DNA of 5,337 nt from Pseudomonadota bacterium (lineage in GTDB: Bacteria; Pseudomonadota; Gammaproteobacteria; Burkholderiales; Burkholderiaceae_C): the NCBI GenBank assembly GCA_023460715.1, contig JAEWPH010000080.1, forward strand, positions 1-5,337, written 5' to 3'. Shown piece by piece: positions 1 through 5,337 of the stretch (the first letter of the stretch is position 1; every line of letters begins with the position of its first letter). Made by a program: the position numbers and the translations under genes. The notes beneath the pieces were generated by a model. The model saw only the letters and a list, made by a program, of their open reading frames with translations, was not told the origin of the DNA and searched no databases.

Positions 1-1649
1 GGTGCGGCGCTGGCGGGGGCCAGCACCGGCTCACGCCGCGCATCGGCGGCTGCGGCGGGCACGGCCCGCGCCAGGTGCGCCTGCGCATCCGATTCGTCCA
101 GCACGAACACGCTCACCAGCTGCACCAGGCGCGCGGCCTGGGCGTTGAGGCTGTCGGCGGCCGCGGCGGATTCCTCCACCAGCGCGGCGTTCTGCTGCGT
201 GACCTGGTCGAGCTGGTTGACCGCATCGCCCACCTGCGAGATGCCCTGCTCCTGCTCGTGCGTGGCGGCGCCGATCTCCTCGATCAGATCGGCCACGCGG
301 CGGGCCTGCTGCACGATCTCGCCCATGGTGGTGCCGGCCTCGTTCACCAGCTGCGAGCCGGCTTCCACCCGCTCCACGCTGGCGCCGATCAGCAGCTTGA
401 TCTCCTTGGCGGCCTCGGCGCTGCGCTGCGCCAGGCTGCGCACCTCGCTGGCCACCACCGCGAAGCCGCGGCCCTGCTCGCCAGCGCGGGCGGCTTCCAC
501 CGCGGCGTTCAGCGCCAGGATGTTGGTCTGGAAGGCGATGCCGTCGATGACCCCGATGATGTCGCCGATCTTGCGCGAGCTGTCCGTGATGCCCTGCATG
601 GTGGCCACCACGTCGTTCACCACGCTGCCGCCGCGCGCGGCCGTCTGGCTGGCGGAGCCGGCCATCTGGGTGGCCGTGCGCACGGTCTCGGTGTTCTGCT
701 GGATAGTGGAGCCGATCTCCTCCATCGACGCGGCCGTCTGCTGCAGGTTGGAGGCCTGCTCTTCCGTGCGCTGGCTCAGGTCGGCATTGCCCGTGGCGAT
801 CTGGCTGGCGCCGGTGGCGATCGATTCGCTGCTCTGGCGCACCTGGCTCACCAGGCTGCTCAGGCTCTCGCGCATGCGCTCCATGGCCGCCAGCAGGCTG
901 GTGGTGTCGCCGGGGCGCAGGGCGATGCGCATGGCCAGGTGGCCGCGCGCCACCTGCTGGGCGATCTCGGTGGCATAGCCGGGCTCGCCGCCCAGCTGGT
1001 TCTTGATCTGGCGGGTGATGGTCCAGGCCACCACGGCGCCCAGTGCCGCGGCGAGCGCCGCCAGCACGAGCATGGCGCTGCCCGCCTGCACGGCGTCCAC
1101 CCGCGACGCCTTGGCCATGGCGCGGGCCAGGTCGCGCTCCGTCGCGACCAGCTGGTCGATGGCGTTGAAGTAGCGCTCCTGCTCCGTGCGCAGCGGGCCC
1201 TGGATGTAGTTGCGCGCCTCGTCCATCTGCTCGGCGGCGGCCAGCTCGACCGCCCGATCGAACGCGGGACGGTAGGTGGCCGTGGCCGCCTCCAGCTGGG
1301 CCACCAGCGCCTTGCCGGCGTCCGAGGTGATCCGCTTGCGCAGGTCCGCCTGGATGGCCATGGCGCGCGTGCGGGCCTCGTCGATGCGTTTCTTCTGCTC
1401 CTGGATGCGCGCCGGATCGCTGAGCATCGCCATGTTGCGCACCACGCGGGCGTTGAGGTTCACCTGGTCCCGCAGGTCCTGCAGGGCCAGCAGGGTTTCC
1501 AGCCGTTCGTCGGCCAGCTGGGTGACGTTGTCCGCCACCTCCTCCAGCTGCACCCGGCCATACAGCGCCACCAGGCAGCCGATCAGTATCACCACCGTGA
1601 AGCCCAGGCCGAGCTTGGCACCGAGCTGCATCTCTCTCAAGAACTTCAT
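1..1649 (-). CDS. Methyl-accepting chemotaxis protein, Tsr-like (C-terminal end outside window)
   Basis: This is an inner-membrane chemoreceptor that passes ligand signals to CheW and CheA. The frame is open for 549 codons to the window edge with no stop. In order: a short cytoplasmic start, TM1 at about residues 13-31 ([16 protein letters not shown]), a periplasmic four-helix-bundle sensor of 4HB_MCP type at about 32-190 (with the typical stretch [18 protein letters not shown] at 61-78), TM2 at about 191-212, a HAMP domain at about 213-265, and the signalling hairpin. The hairpin tip [18 protein letters not shown] puts Phe at 373, Glu at 385 and Arg at 388. These are the same numbers as in E. 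coli Tsr, so the two hairpins appear collinear without gaps. The positions equivalent to the Tsr methylation sites read E297, Q304, E311 and E493. After residue 493 there is an Ala/Pro-rich tail; no NWETF-type CheR/CheB tether is visible, but the end is missing. The start at 1649 is chosen because AGGAAGGG lies 5 bases upstream and TM1 follows. The ligand cannot be told from the sequence. Confidence 0.96.
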   Translation of the reverse strand, partial: MKFLREMQLGAKLGLGFTVVILIGCLVALYGRVQLEEVADNVTQLADERLETLLALQDLRDQVNLNARVVRNMAMLSDPARIQEQKKRIDEARTRAMAIQADLRKRITSDAGKALVAQLEAATATYRPAFDRAVELAAAEQMDEARNYIQGPLRTEQERYFNAIDQLVATERDLARAMAKASRVDAVQAGSAMLVLAALAAALGAVVAWTITRQIKNQLGGEPGYATEIAQQVARGHLAMRIALRPGDTTSLLAAMERMRESLSSLVSQVRQSSESIATGASQIATGNADLSQRTEEQASNLQQTAASMEEIGSTIQQNTETVRTATQMAGSASQTAARGGSVVNDVVATMQGITDSSRKIGDIIGVIDGIAFQTNILALNAAVEAARAGEQGRGFAVVASEVRSLAQRSAEAAKEIKLLIGASVERVEAGSQLVNEAGTTMGEIVQQARRVADLIEEIGAATHEQEQGISQVGDAVNQLDQVTQQNAALVEESAAAADSLNAQAARLVQLVSVFVLDESDAQAHLARAVPAAAADARREPVLAPASAA

Positions 1650-1654
1650 CACTA

Positions 1655-1662
1655 CCCTTCCT
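1655..1662 (-). promoter_or_regulatory. Ribosome binding site of the MCP gene
   Basis: On the minus strand AGGAAGGG lies 5 bases before the ATG at 1649-1647. It is a strong Shine-Dalgarno match. It fixes the MCP start and excludes longer readings that begin in the A+T-rich leader. Confidence 0.8.
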
Positions 1663-1678
1663 CGACACACCGGTCCGG

Positions 1679-1705
1679 TCATCGGACTCCAAATGTGTTT
1701 ATTTG
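1679..1705 (-). promoter_or_regulatory. Candidate sigma-28 (FliA) promoter for the MCP gene
   Basis: On the minus strand CAAA (1705-1702) is followed by exactly 15 bases and then TCCGATGA (1686-1679). The FliA consensus is TAAA-N15-GCCGATAA, so the match is 3 of 4 and 6 of 8 at the correct spacing. Transcription would begin near 1670, giving a leader of about 20 bases that contains the ribosome binding site. FliA control is usual for chemoreceptors in flagellated proteobacteria. The match is imperfect and could be chance. The patch around 1690-1732 is much richer in A+T than its surroundings, which fits a promoter of some kind. Confidence 0.4.
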
Positions 1706-1730
1706 TTACTTGAGTAGTTTAGATGTTTCT

Positions 1731-1759
1731 TTGTCGTCCGAACAGTCTGCGGGCGACAA
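1731..1759. other. Inverted repeat between the MFS and MCP genes
   Basis: TTGTCG (1731-1736) pairs with CGACAA (1754-1759), and inside it CCG (1738-1740) pairs with CGG (1750-1752) around a 9-base loop. Position 1737/1753 is a U-G wobble in plus-strand RNA and a C-A mismatch in minus-strand RNA. The hairpin begins about 35 bases after the MFS stop. On the minus strand it is followed by AGAAACATC and on the plus strand by CCCTCCCGG. Neither is a U-tract, so it is not a standard intrinsic terminator. It could be a 3'-end stabilising hairpin for the MFS transcript or an operator upstream of the MCP promoter. Confidence 0.45.
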
Positions 1760-1795
1760 CCCTCCCGGCAGCGCGTGATGAGAGAGGGGCGCCGT

Positions 1796-3070
1796 TCAGT
1801 GCGGAGCGGCCCGGTCGCCGCTGCGCGCCAGCGCCATGCCCAGTACCGCGAGCGCGCCGGCCAGCGCCACGATGGCAGCCCAGCCCCCGTGCTGCCAGAA
1901 CCAGCCGCCCGCGGAGCCGACCACGCTGGAGCCCAGGTAATAGAACAGCAGATACAGGGACGCGGCATGTCCCTTGGTTGCGCCCGCCAGCGGACCGACG
2001 CTCGAACTGGCCACCGCGTGGCCGATGAAGAAGCCGGTGGTCATGAGCACGATGCCGGCAAAGACCGCCGGCAGCGCGGGCGCCAGCGTCAGTAGCACGC
2101 CCACCAGCATCAGCCCGAAGCCGGTGGCCAGCAGCGCGCGGCGGCCCATGCGGTCGGCCAGCCCGCCGGCCATGGACGACGACACGATGCCGAAGCCGAA
2201 GGCCAGGAACAGCAGGCTGATCTGCGTCTGGCTCAAGCCATACGGTGCACCGGAGAGCCGGAATGTGGCGTAGTTGAACACCGTCACGAAGATGCTGGAG
2301 AGGACGAAGCCGATGGCGAACAGCCGCAGCAGTCCGCGGTGGCGCAGGTGGCTGCGCCACGCGTGCAGGTGGTAGCGCCACTGCAGCCCGCTGCGCGGCA
2401 CGAAGCGCCGCGACGGCGGCAGCAACGCCAGAAACCCCAGCGCTGCCAGCAGGCACAGCCCGCCCAGCAGTCCCAGGGCGAAACGCCAGGACACCCATTC
2501 GGTGAGCAATCCCATGCCCACGCGGCCCATCATGCCGCCGAAGGCGGTGCCCGCCACGTACAGGCCCATGGTGCGGCTCAGGTGGCGCGGATCGATCTCC
2601 TCGGCCAGGTAGGCCATGGCCACGGCCGGCACGCCGCCCAGCACCAGGCCCTCCAGGGCGCGGGCGGCCAGCAGCGCGTGCCAGTGCGGCGCTGCGGCCG
2701 CCGCGATGTTCAGCAGAGCGCCCACCGCCATGGACACGAACATCAGCCCGCGCCGGCCCAGGGCCTGCGAGAACGCTCCCGTCAGCACGATCGCCACGGC
2801 CAGCAGCCCGGTCGTGAGCGACAGGGCGAGCGAGCTCTGCGCAGCGCTGAGGCCGAAGGTCTGCGCGAACGCCGGCAGGAGCGGCTGAACGCAGTAGATC
2901 AGGGAAAAGCTGGCGAAGCCGGCCAGGAACAGGGCGGCCTGCGTACGCCGGTAGTCCGGCGTGCCCCGCACCATGCCCGGGGCGGGCGCGGCATCGGATG
3001 GAGGGGCGGTCGTGGTGGCTGGGGTGTGCAGGCCGGAGGTGGCCGTGCGGCTGACAGAAGAAGAAACCAT
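1796..3070 (-). CDS. MFS transporter, YnfM-like putative drug/metabolite exporter
   Basis: This is a predicted proton-driven inner-membrane transporter of 424 residues with about 12 helices. It begins with a Thr/Ala/Pro-rich cytoplasmic N-terminus of about 42 residues. TM1 carries the stretch LIYCVQPLLPAFAQTFGLSA (57-76), which closely resembles E. coli YnfM as I recall it (417 residues). The MFS motif A appears in both halves: GAFSQALGRRGLM at 98-110 and GGLADRMGRRALL at 302-314. Further YnfM-like stretches are AMAYLAEEIDP (151-161), FVTVFNYATFRL (261-272) and ASLYLLFYYLGSS (370-382). The charged loop at about 220-246 lies between the two halves. The frame stays open upstream to a TTG at 3157, but that start would place coding sequence over the divergent operator and add 29 residues unlike the family, so the ATG at 3070 is preferred. 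It has no strong Shine-Dalgarno sequence. The divergent LysR gene suggests inducible export; the substrate is unknown. Confidence 0.93.
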   Translation of the reverse strand: MVSSSVSRTATSGLHTPATTTAPPSDAAPAPGMVRGTPDYRRTQAALFLAGFASFSLIYCVQPLLPAFAQTFGLSAAQSSLALSLTTGLLAVAIVLTGAFSQALGRRGLMFVSMAVGALLNIAAAAAPHWHALLAARALEGLVLGGVPAVAMAYLAEEIDPRHLSRTMGLYVAGTAFGGMMGRVGMGLLTEWVSWRFALGLLGGLCLLAALGFLALLPPSRRFVPRSGLQWRYHLHAWRSHLRHRGLLRLFAIGFVLSSIFVTVFNYATFRLSGAPYGLSQTQISLLFLAFGFGIVSSSMAGGLADRMGRRALLATGFGLMLVGVLLTLAPALPAVFAGIVLMTTGFFIGHAVASSSVGPLAGATKGHAASLYLLFYYLGSSVVGSAGGWFWQHGGWAAIVALAGALAVLGMALARSGDRAAPH

Positions 3071-3129
3071 GGAGCAACGGCGCGCGGGCCGTGAAGAGGC
3101 AAGACCGCCGGAATCTACGGACCAGGCGG

Positions 3130-3169
3130 AGATATGTCCAATATATGATTTGCGCAATCTTCATATCTT
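3130..3169. promoter_or_regulatory. Nested inverted repeats in the divergent promoter region; candidate LysR operator
   Basis: ATATGA (3143-3148) and TCATAT (3161-3166) form an inverted repeat with a 12-base spacer. Its outer flanks AA and TT extend the match to 8 of 9 pairs (3140-3169). The spacer contains the perfect 8-base palindrome TTGCGCAA (3150-3157). A second repeat, AGATATG (3130-3136) and CATATCT (3162-3168), shares the right arm. The ATATG units at 3132 and 3143 are 11 bases apart, about one helical turn. This fits a LysR-type tetramer contacting several half-sites. TATGAT at 3144-3149 is a 5 of 6 match to a -10 box for the LysR gene, without a clear -35, and TATATT on the minus strand (3145-3140) could be a -10 box for the MFS gene. 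An operator covering both would explain autoregulation and control of the exporter. Confidence 0.55.
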
Positions 3170-3176
3170 TTGCAGA

Positions 3177-3183
3177 TAGGTGT
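3177..3183 (+). promoter_or_regulatory. Ribosome binding site of the LysR gene
   Basis: The weak Shine-Dalgarno sequence TAGGTG lies about 5 bases before the ATG at 3187. Together with the family-typical N-terminus MELRHIRYFLAVAEEGHF it decides the start. It rejects the in-frame GTG at 3091 and the ATG at 3145, both of which lie in the operator region or upstream of it. Confidence 0.55.
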
Positions 3184-3186
3184 TGC

Positions 3187-4089
3187 ATGGAACTGCGCCA
3201 CATCCGGTACTTTCTCGCGGTGGCCGAAGAGGGCCATTTCACCCGCGCGGCCGCACGCCTGGGCATCGGCCAGCCGCCGCTGAGCCTGCAAATCCGCGAT
3301 CTGGAGTCGGAAGTGGGCGCGCCCCTGTTCCTGCGGGTGCCGCACGGCGCCGTGCTGACGGATGCGGGCCGCGCCTTTCTGGAGGGCGTGCGCGCCATGC
3401 CCGGGCTGGCCGCGCAGGCCACGCACGACGCCCGGCGCGCCGCGCGCGGGGAGCTGGGATCGCTGCACCTGGGATTCACCGGGTCGTCGGCCCTGCACCC
3501 CGAGGTGACCCGGGCGATCCGGACCTACCGGCGCAGCTACGGCCAGGTGGACCTGCGGGTGGACGAGGGCAACTCCCTGACGCTGGTGGAGCGGCTGCGC
3601 GATGGCCGGCTGGACGTGGCCATCCTGCGGCCCGACGGCCTGGACGCCACGGGATTGGTGTTCCACCGCTATCCCGACGAGCCCCTCATCGCCGCCGTGC
3701 CGTCCGCCCACGCCCAGGCGCGCCAGGGGCCGCGCATCGACCTGGCGCAGCTGCGCGGCGACGCCTTCATCCTGACGCCGCGTCCGCTGGGCCCCAGCCT
3801 GTTCGACGCCTCCGTCGCGGCCTGCCGCAGCTCGGGCTTCGACCCGGTGTTCGGTCCCACGGCACCGCAGATCGTGTCCATCCTGGCCCTGGTCGCGGCC
3901 GAGCTGGGGGTGGCGCTCGTGCCGGCGTCCATGCGGCAGCTGGGCTTCAAGGGCGTGGCGTATCGCGCGCTGCGCGACCACCCTGCCGTGGTCGGCCTGG
4001 CGGTGGCGCACCGCCAGGGCACGTTGTCGCCGTTCGTGCAGAACTTCGTGCGGCTGGCGCAGCCGGGCGGTGCCCCCACGCAGCCGTAG
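3187..4089 (+). CDS. LysR-type transcriptional regulator, divergent from the MFS gene
   Basis: This is a cytoplasmic DNA-binding regulator of 300 residues, the usual length for the family. The winged helix-turn-helix is at about 1-60: MELRHIRYFLAVAEEGHFTR, then AAARLGIGQPPLSLQIRDLE with the recognition helix, then the wing GAPLFLR. A linker helix follows at about 60-90. The effector-binding domain with two Rossmann-like halves runs from about 91 to 290. It opens with LHLGFTGSSA (93-102), the loop that in BenM/CatM-type regulators contacts the inducer, and includes RLDVAILRP (141-149) and ELGVALVPASM (239-249). The sequence resembles the BenM/CatR/YnfL branch. The gene lies 116 bases from the divergent MFS gene, so that exporter is the expected target. 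The tail GGAPTQP is low complexity, and the stop lies in a small CCGTAG repeat. The inducer cannot be deduced. Confidence 0.95.
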   Translation: MELRHIRYFLAVAEEGHFTRAAARLGIGQPPLSLQIRDLESEVGAPLFLRVPHGAVLTDAGRAFLEGVRAMPGLAAQATHDARRAARGELGSLHLGFTGSSALHPEVTRAIRTYRRSYGQVDLRVDEGNSLTLVERLRDGRLDVAILRPDGLDATGLVFHRYPDEPLIAAVPSAHAQARQGPRIDLAQLRGDAFILTPRPLGPSLFDASVAACRSSGFDPVFGPTAPQIVSILALVAAELGVALVPASMRQLGFKGVAYRALRDHPAVVGLAVAHRQGTLSPFVQNFVRLAQPGGAPTQP

Positions 4090-4098
4090 CCGTAGCCG
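4083..4098 (+). repeat. Short tandem CCGTAG repeat at the LysR stop codon
   Basis: GCCGTAGCCGTAGCCG spans the LysR stop: the first TAG (4087-4089) ends the gene and a second in-frame TAG follows 6 bases later. It gives a backup stop and has no other evident role. Confidence 0.5.
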
Positions 4099-4236
4099 CA
4101 CCCGCTGGGTTGTGCGCGTGGCGGCGGCGCCTGTGTGCCGCATATCCATAGACGCCCTTCTTCGTTGTCGCGCTGAGGCCGGGCCGCGACCATCGCTTCC
4201 TGCCCATCAGGGAACCGATCAAAGGGAGAAGAAGCC
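4090..4236. other. 147-base spacer with one short hairpin, no clear promoter or terminator
   Basis: The spacer separates the LysR stop from the ABC binding-protein start. GTCGCG (4167-4172) and CGCGAC (4185-4190) form a 6-base stem with a 12-base G+C-rich loop, not followed by a T-run, so no intrinsic terminator can be called. I could not find a convincing -35/-10 pair. Read-through from the LysR gene or a regulated promoter with poor consensus are both possible. Confidence 0.4.
4224..4228 (+). promoter_or_regulatory. Ribosome binding site of the ABC binding-protein gene
   Basis: GGGAG in a purine-rich run lies 8 bases before the ATG at 4237. It supports this start even though it gives an unusually long N-region before the twin-arginine motif. 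Confidence 0.7.
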
Positions 4237-5313
4237 ATGGCGCTCGACCACACCACCACCACTACCACCACCCGCCACCGTCCTGCCCGCGCCGCCGCGC
4301 CCGGCGGGGCATCCCCGGCCACCCCCAGCCGCCGCACGCTGCTGCGCACCGCGGGGGCGGCGGGTGTCGTGGCCAGCGCGGGGCTGCTGGCCTCGCGGGC
4401 CTGGTCGCAGCCGCGCAAGCTGGTCTTCGCCTGGAACCAGGCGGGCTTTTGCAACACGCCCGTGCCCATCGCGCTGGAGCAGGGGTTCTTCGAGAAGAAC
4501 GGGCTGGACGTGGAACTGCTCAACTGGGCCGGCTCGTCCGATGCGCTGCTGGAAGCGCTGGCCACCGGCAAGGCCGACGCGGGCGTGGGCCTGATCCACC
4601 GCTGGGTCAAGCCGCTGGAGGCGGGCTTCGACGTGAAGCTGGTCAGCAGCGTGCACGGCGGCTGCCTGCGCCTGGTGGCCGCCAAGGGCACCGGCATCAC
4701 CGCAGATGCCAAGTCCTTCAAGGGCAAGGTCATCGGCGTGGCCGACCTGAACAGCCCGGCCAAGCAGTTCTACGCCATCCATCTGGCCAAGAAGGGCATC
4801 GATGTGGACAAGGACGTCGAATGGCGCGTCTACCCGGCCGACCTGCTGGACGTGGCCGCCAAGAAGGGCGAGATCCACGCCATCGCCGACGGCGACCCGA
4901 ACGTCTACCTGATCGAGAAACGCAACCCCGGCGCGTTCACCGAGATCGGCAACAGCGCCAAGGGCGAATACGCCGACCGCCTGTGCTGCGTGGTGGGCGC
5001 CCGCGGCCTGCTGGCGCAGAAGGACAAGCCCCGCGTGGCCGCCGTGGTGCGCTCGCTGGCACAGGCCTCCAACTTCGTGGCCGACAACCCGAATGAGGCG
5101 GCCAGGATCTATGCCAAGTACACGCCCAAGGTGACGGTGGACGAGCTGCAGGCGCTGCTGGCCGACCTGACCTACAAGCACCATCCCACGGGCAACGCGC
5201 TGCGCAGCGAGGTCGAACTCTTCGCCCGCGAGTTCCGCGAGGCCGGCATTCTGAAGCGCGGCACCGACCCGGCGCGCTTCGCCTCCCACGTGTCGCTGGA
5301 CGTGCTGGCATGA
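4237..5313 (+). CDS. ABC transporter periplasmic solute-binding protein, NMT1/SsuA/TauA class, Tat-exported
   Basis: A 358-residue solute receptor for an ABC importer. The N-terminus holds seven Thr in a row (6-12), a Pro/Ala-rich stretch, then the twin-arginine motif SRRTLLR (31-37), a hydrophobic segment (38-53) and a likely signal peptidase site AWS/Q after residue 57. Tat export of an already folded protein is therefore likely. The mature part has the two-lobed fold of nitrate/sulfonate/taurine binding proteins: LVFAWNQAGFCNTPVPIALE (62-81), then EQGFFEKNGLDVEL, LATGKADAGVG (108-118) and SVHGGCLRL (138-146). Family members bind sulfonates, taurine, nitrate, bicarbonate or pyrimidine precursors, and nothing here selects one. 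Cysteines stand at 72, 143, 250 and 251, the last two adjacent in RLCCVVGARG. The gene's stop overlaps the next start by ATGA, which points to translational coupling in an ABC operon. The confidence covers the family, not the substrate. Confidence 0.92.
   Translation: MALDHTTTTTTTRHRPARAAAPGGASPATPSRRTLLRTAGAAGVVASAGLLASRAWSQPRKLVFAWNQAGFCNTPVPIALEQGFFEKNGLDVELLNWAGSSDALLEALATGKADAGVGLIHRWVKPLEAGFDVKLVSSVHGGCLRLVAAKGTGITADAKSFKGKVIGVADLNSPAKQFYAIHLAKKGIDVDKDVEWRVYPADLLDVAAKKGEIHAIADGDPNVYLIEKRNPGAFTEIGNSAKGEYADRLCCVVGARGLLAQKDKPRVAAVVRSLAQASNFVADNPNEAARIYAKYTPKVTVDELQALLADLTYKHHPTGNALRSEVELFAREFREAGILKRGTDPARFASHVSLDVLA
4252..4272 (+). repeat. ACC trinucleotide run encoding seven threonines
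   Basis: Seven consecutive Thr codons, six ACC and one ACT, sit at codons 6-12 of the binding-protein gene. The run stays in frame with any three-base slippage, so length changes would vary the signal peptide N-region without breaking the gene. Confidence 0.85.
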
Positions 5314-5337
5314 GCAACGTGCCGCATGCCCTGGAGC
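5310..5337 (+). CDS. Start of the next gene, probably an ABC transporter permease or ATPase (truncated by window)
   Basis: The ATG at 5310 overlaps the binding-protein stop TGA (5311-5313) as ATGA. Only nine codons are visible, reading MSNVPHALE. In this transporter class the binding protein, permease and ATPase are normally co-transcribed, so one of the latter two is expected. The visible residues do not decide which. The partner role is inferred from position only. Confidence 0.6.

Noticed and set aside
31..1692. Minus-strand 553-codon open frame overlapping the MCP gene in another frame
   Set aside because: Its translation is Gly/Arg/Pro/His-rich and without domains. The true MCP frame runs through to the window edge and matches Tsr residue by residue at key positions.
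75..1778. Plus-strand open frame of 567 codons lying antisense to the MCP gene, plus two shorter plus-strand frames (145-978 and 1276-1713)
   Set aside because: The minus strand encodes an unmistakable chemoreceptor across the same DNA. The plus-strand translations are His/Ala/Gly/Arg-rich with no recognisable domain, as expected of antisense frames in G+C-rich DNA.
3071..3157. N-terminal extension of the MFS protein from the TTG at 3157
   Set aside because: It would add 29 residues unlike YnfM-type proteins and run through the presumed operator and promoter; the ATG at 3070 gives a normal length.
3091..3186. N-terminal extension of the LysR protein from the GTG at 3091 or the ATG at 3145
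   Set aside because: LysR proteins of this branch start directly with MELRHIRYF-like sequence; a ribosome binding site precedes the ATG at 3187, and the extension lies in the regulatory region.
1719..3479. Minus-strand 586-codon frame across the MFS gene and the LysR start
   Set aside because: It crosses both real genes in the wrong frame, is Arg/Ala/Pro-rich and shows no transmembrane pattern.
4167..4190. Hairpin after the LysR gene as a rho-independent terminator
   Set aside because: The stem is only 6 bases, the loop is 12 bases and no T-run follows; it is recorded only as part of the spacer description.
3115..5289. Minus-strand frames opposite the LysR and binding-protein genes (3115-4149, 3669-4763, 4219-5289)
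   Set aside because: They are shadows of well-supported plus-strand genes, with His/Gln/Gly-rich or Arg/Ser-rich translations and no domain.
1..5337. CRISPR array, transposon, tRNA/rRNA, toxin-antitoxin or phage-defence system
   Set aside because: No spaced direct repeats, transposase or integrase motifs, structured RNA gene or defence-family domains were seen. All sizeable space is taken by four ordinary genes.

Overview
The window is about 70% G+C. It reads as chromosomal DNA from a betaproteobacterium, most likely a Comamonadaceae-type member of the Burkholderiales. This placement rests on codon use, the chemoreceptor HAMP sequence ([20 protein letters not shown]) and the ABC binding-protein style. 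It is a judgement from protein flavour and was not tested by a search.

Layout: (1) Positions 1-1649, minus strand, hold a methyl-accepting chemotaxis protein (MCP) of Tsr type. Its C-terminal end lies beyond the left edge. (2) Positions 1650-1795 are an A+T-rich gap with a good ribosome binding site for the MCP, a possible FliA (sigma-28) promoter and a hairpin. (3) Positions 1796-3070, minus strand, hold a 12-helix major facilitator superfamily (MFS) exporter that resembles E. coli YnfM. (4) Positions 3071-3186 are a divergent intergenic region with nested inverted repeats. (5) Positions 3187-4089, plus strand, hold a LysR-type regulator. (6) Positions 4090-4236 are a spacer with no clear promoter. 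(7) Positions 4237-5313, plus strand, hold a Tat-exported periplasmic binding protein of the NMT1/SsuA/TauA class. (8) From 5310 the first nine codons of the next gene overlap the binding-protein stop by ATGA, so an ABC transporter operon continues to the right.

How the genes work together: the LysR gene and the MFS gene form a classic divergent regulator/transporter pair, matching in family and orientation the ynfL-ynfM pair of E. coli. The LysR protein probably binds the shared region, controls the exporter and represses itself. The ABC binding protein starts an import operon for an unidentified small organic or anionic solute. The MCP is codirectional with the exporter but has its own leader, so it is probably an independent motility-regulon gene.

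I see no mobile element, CRISPR array, RNA gene or defence system. The gene content is ordinary, and the more interesting details are regulatory sites and unusual protein features.
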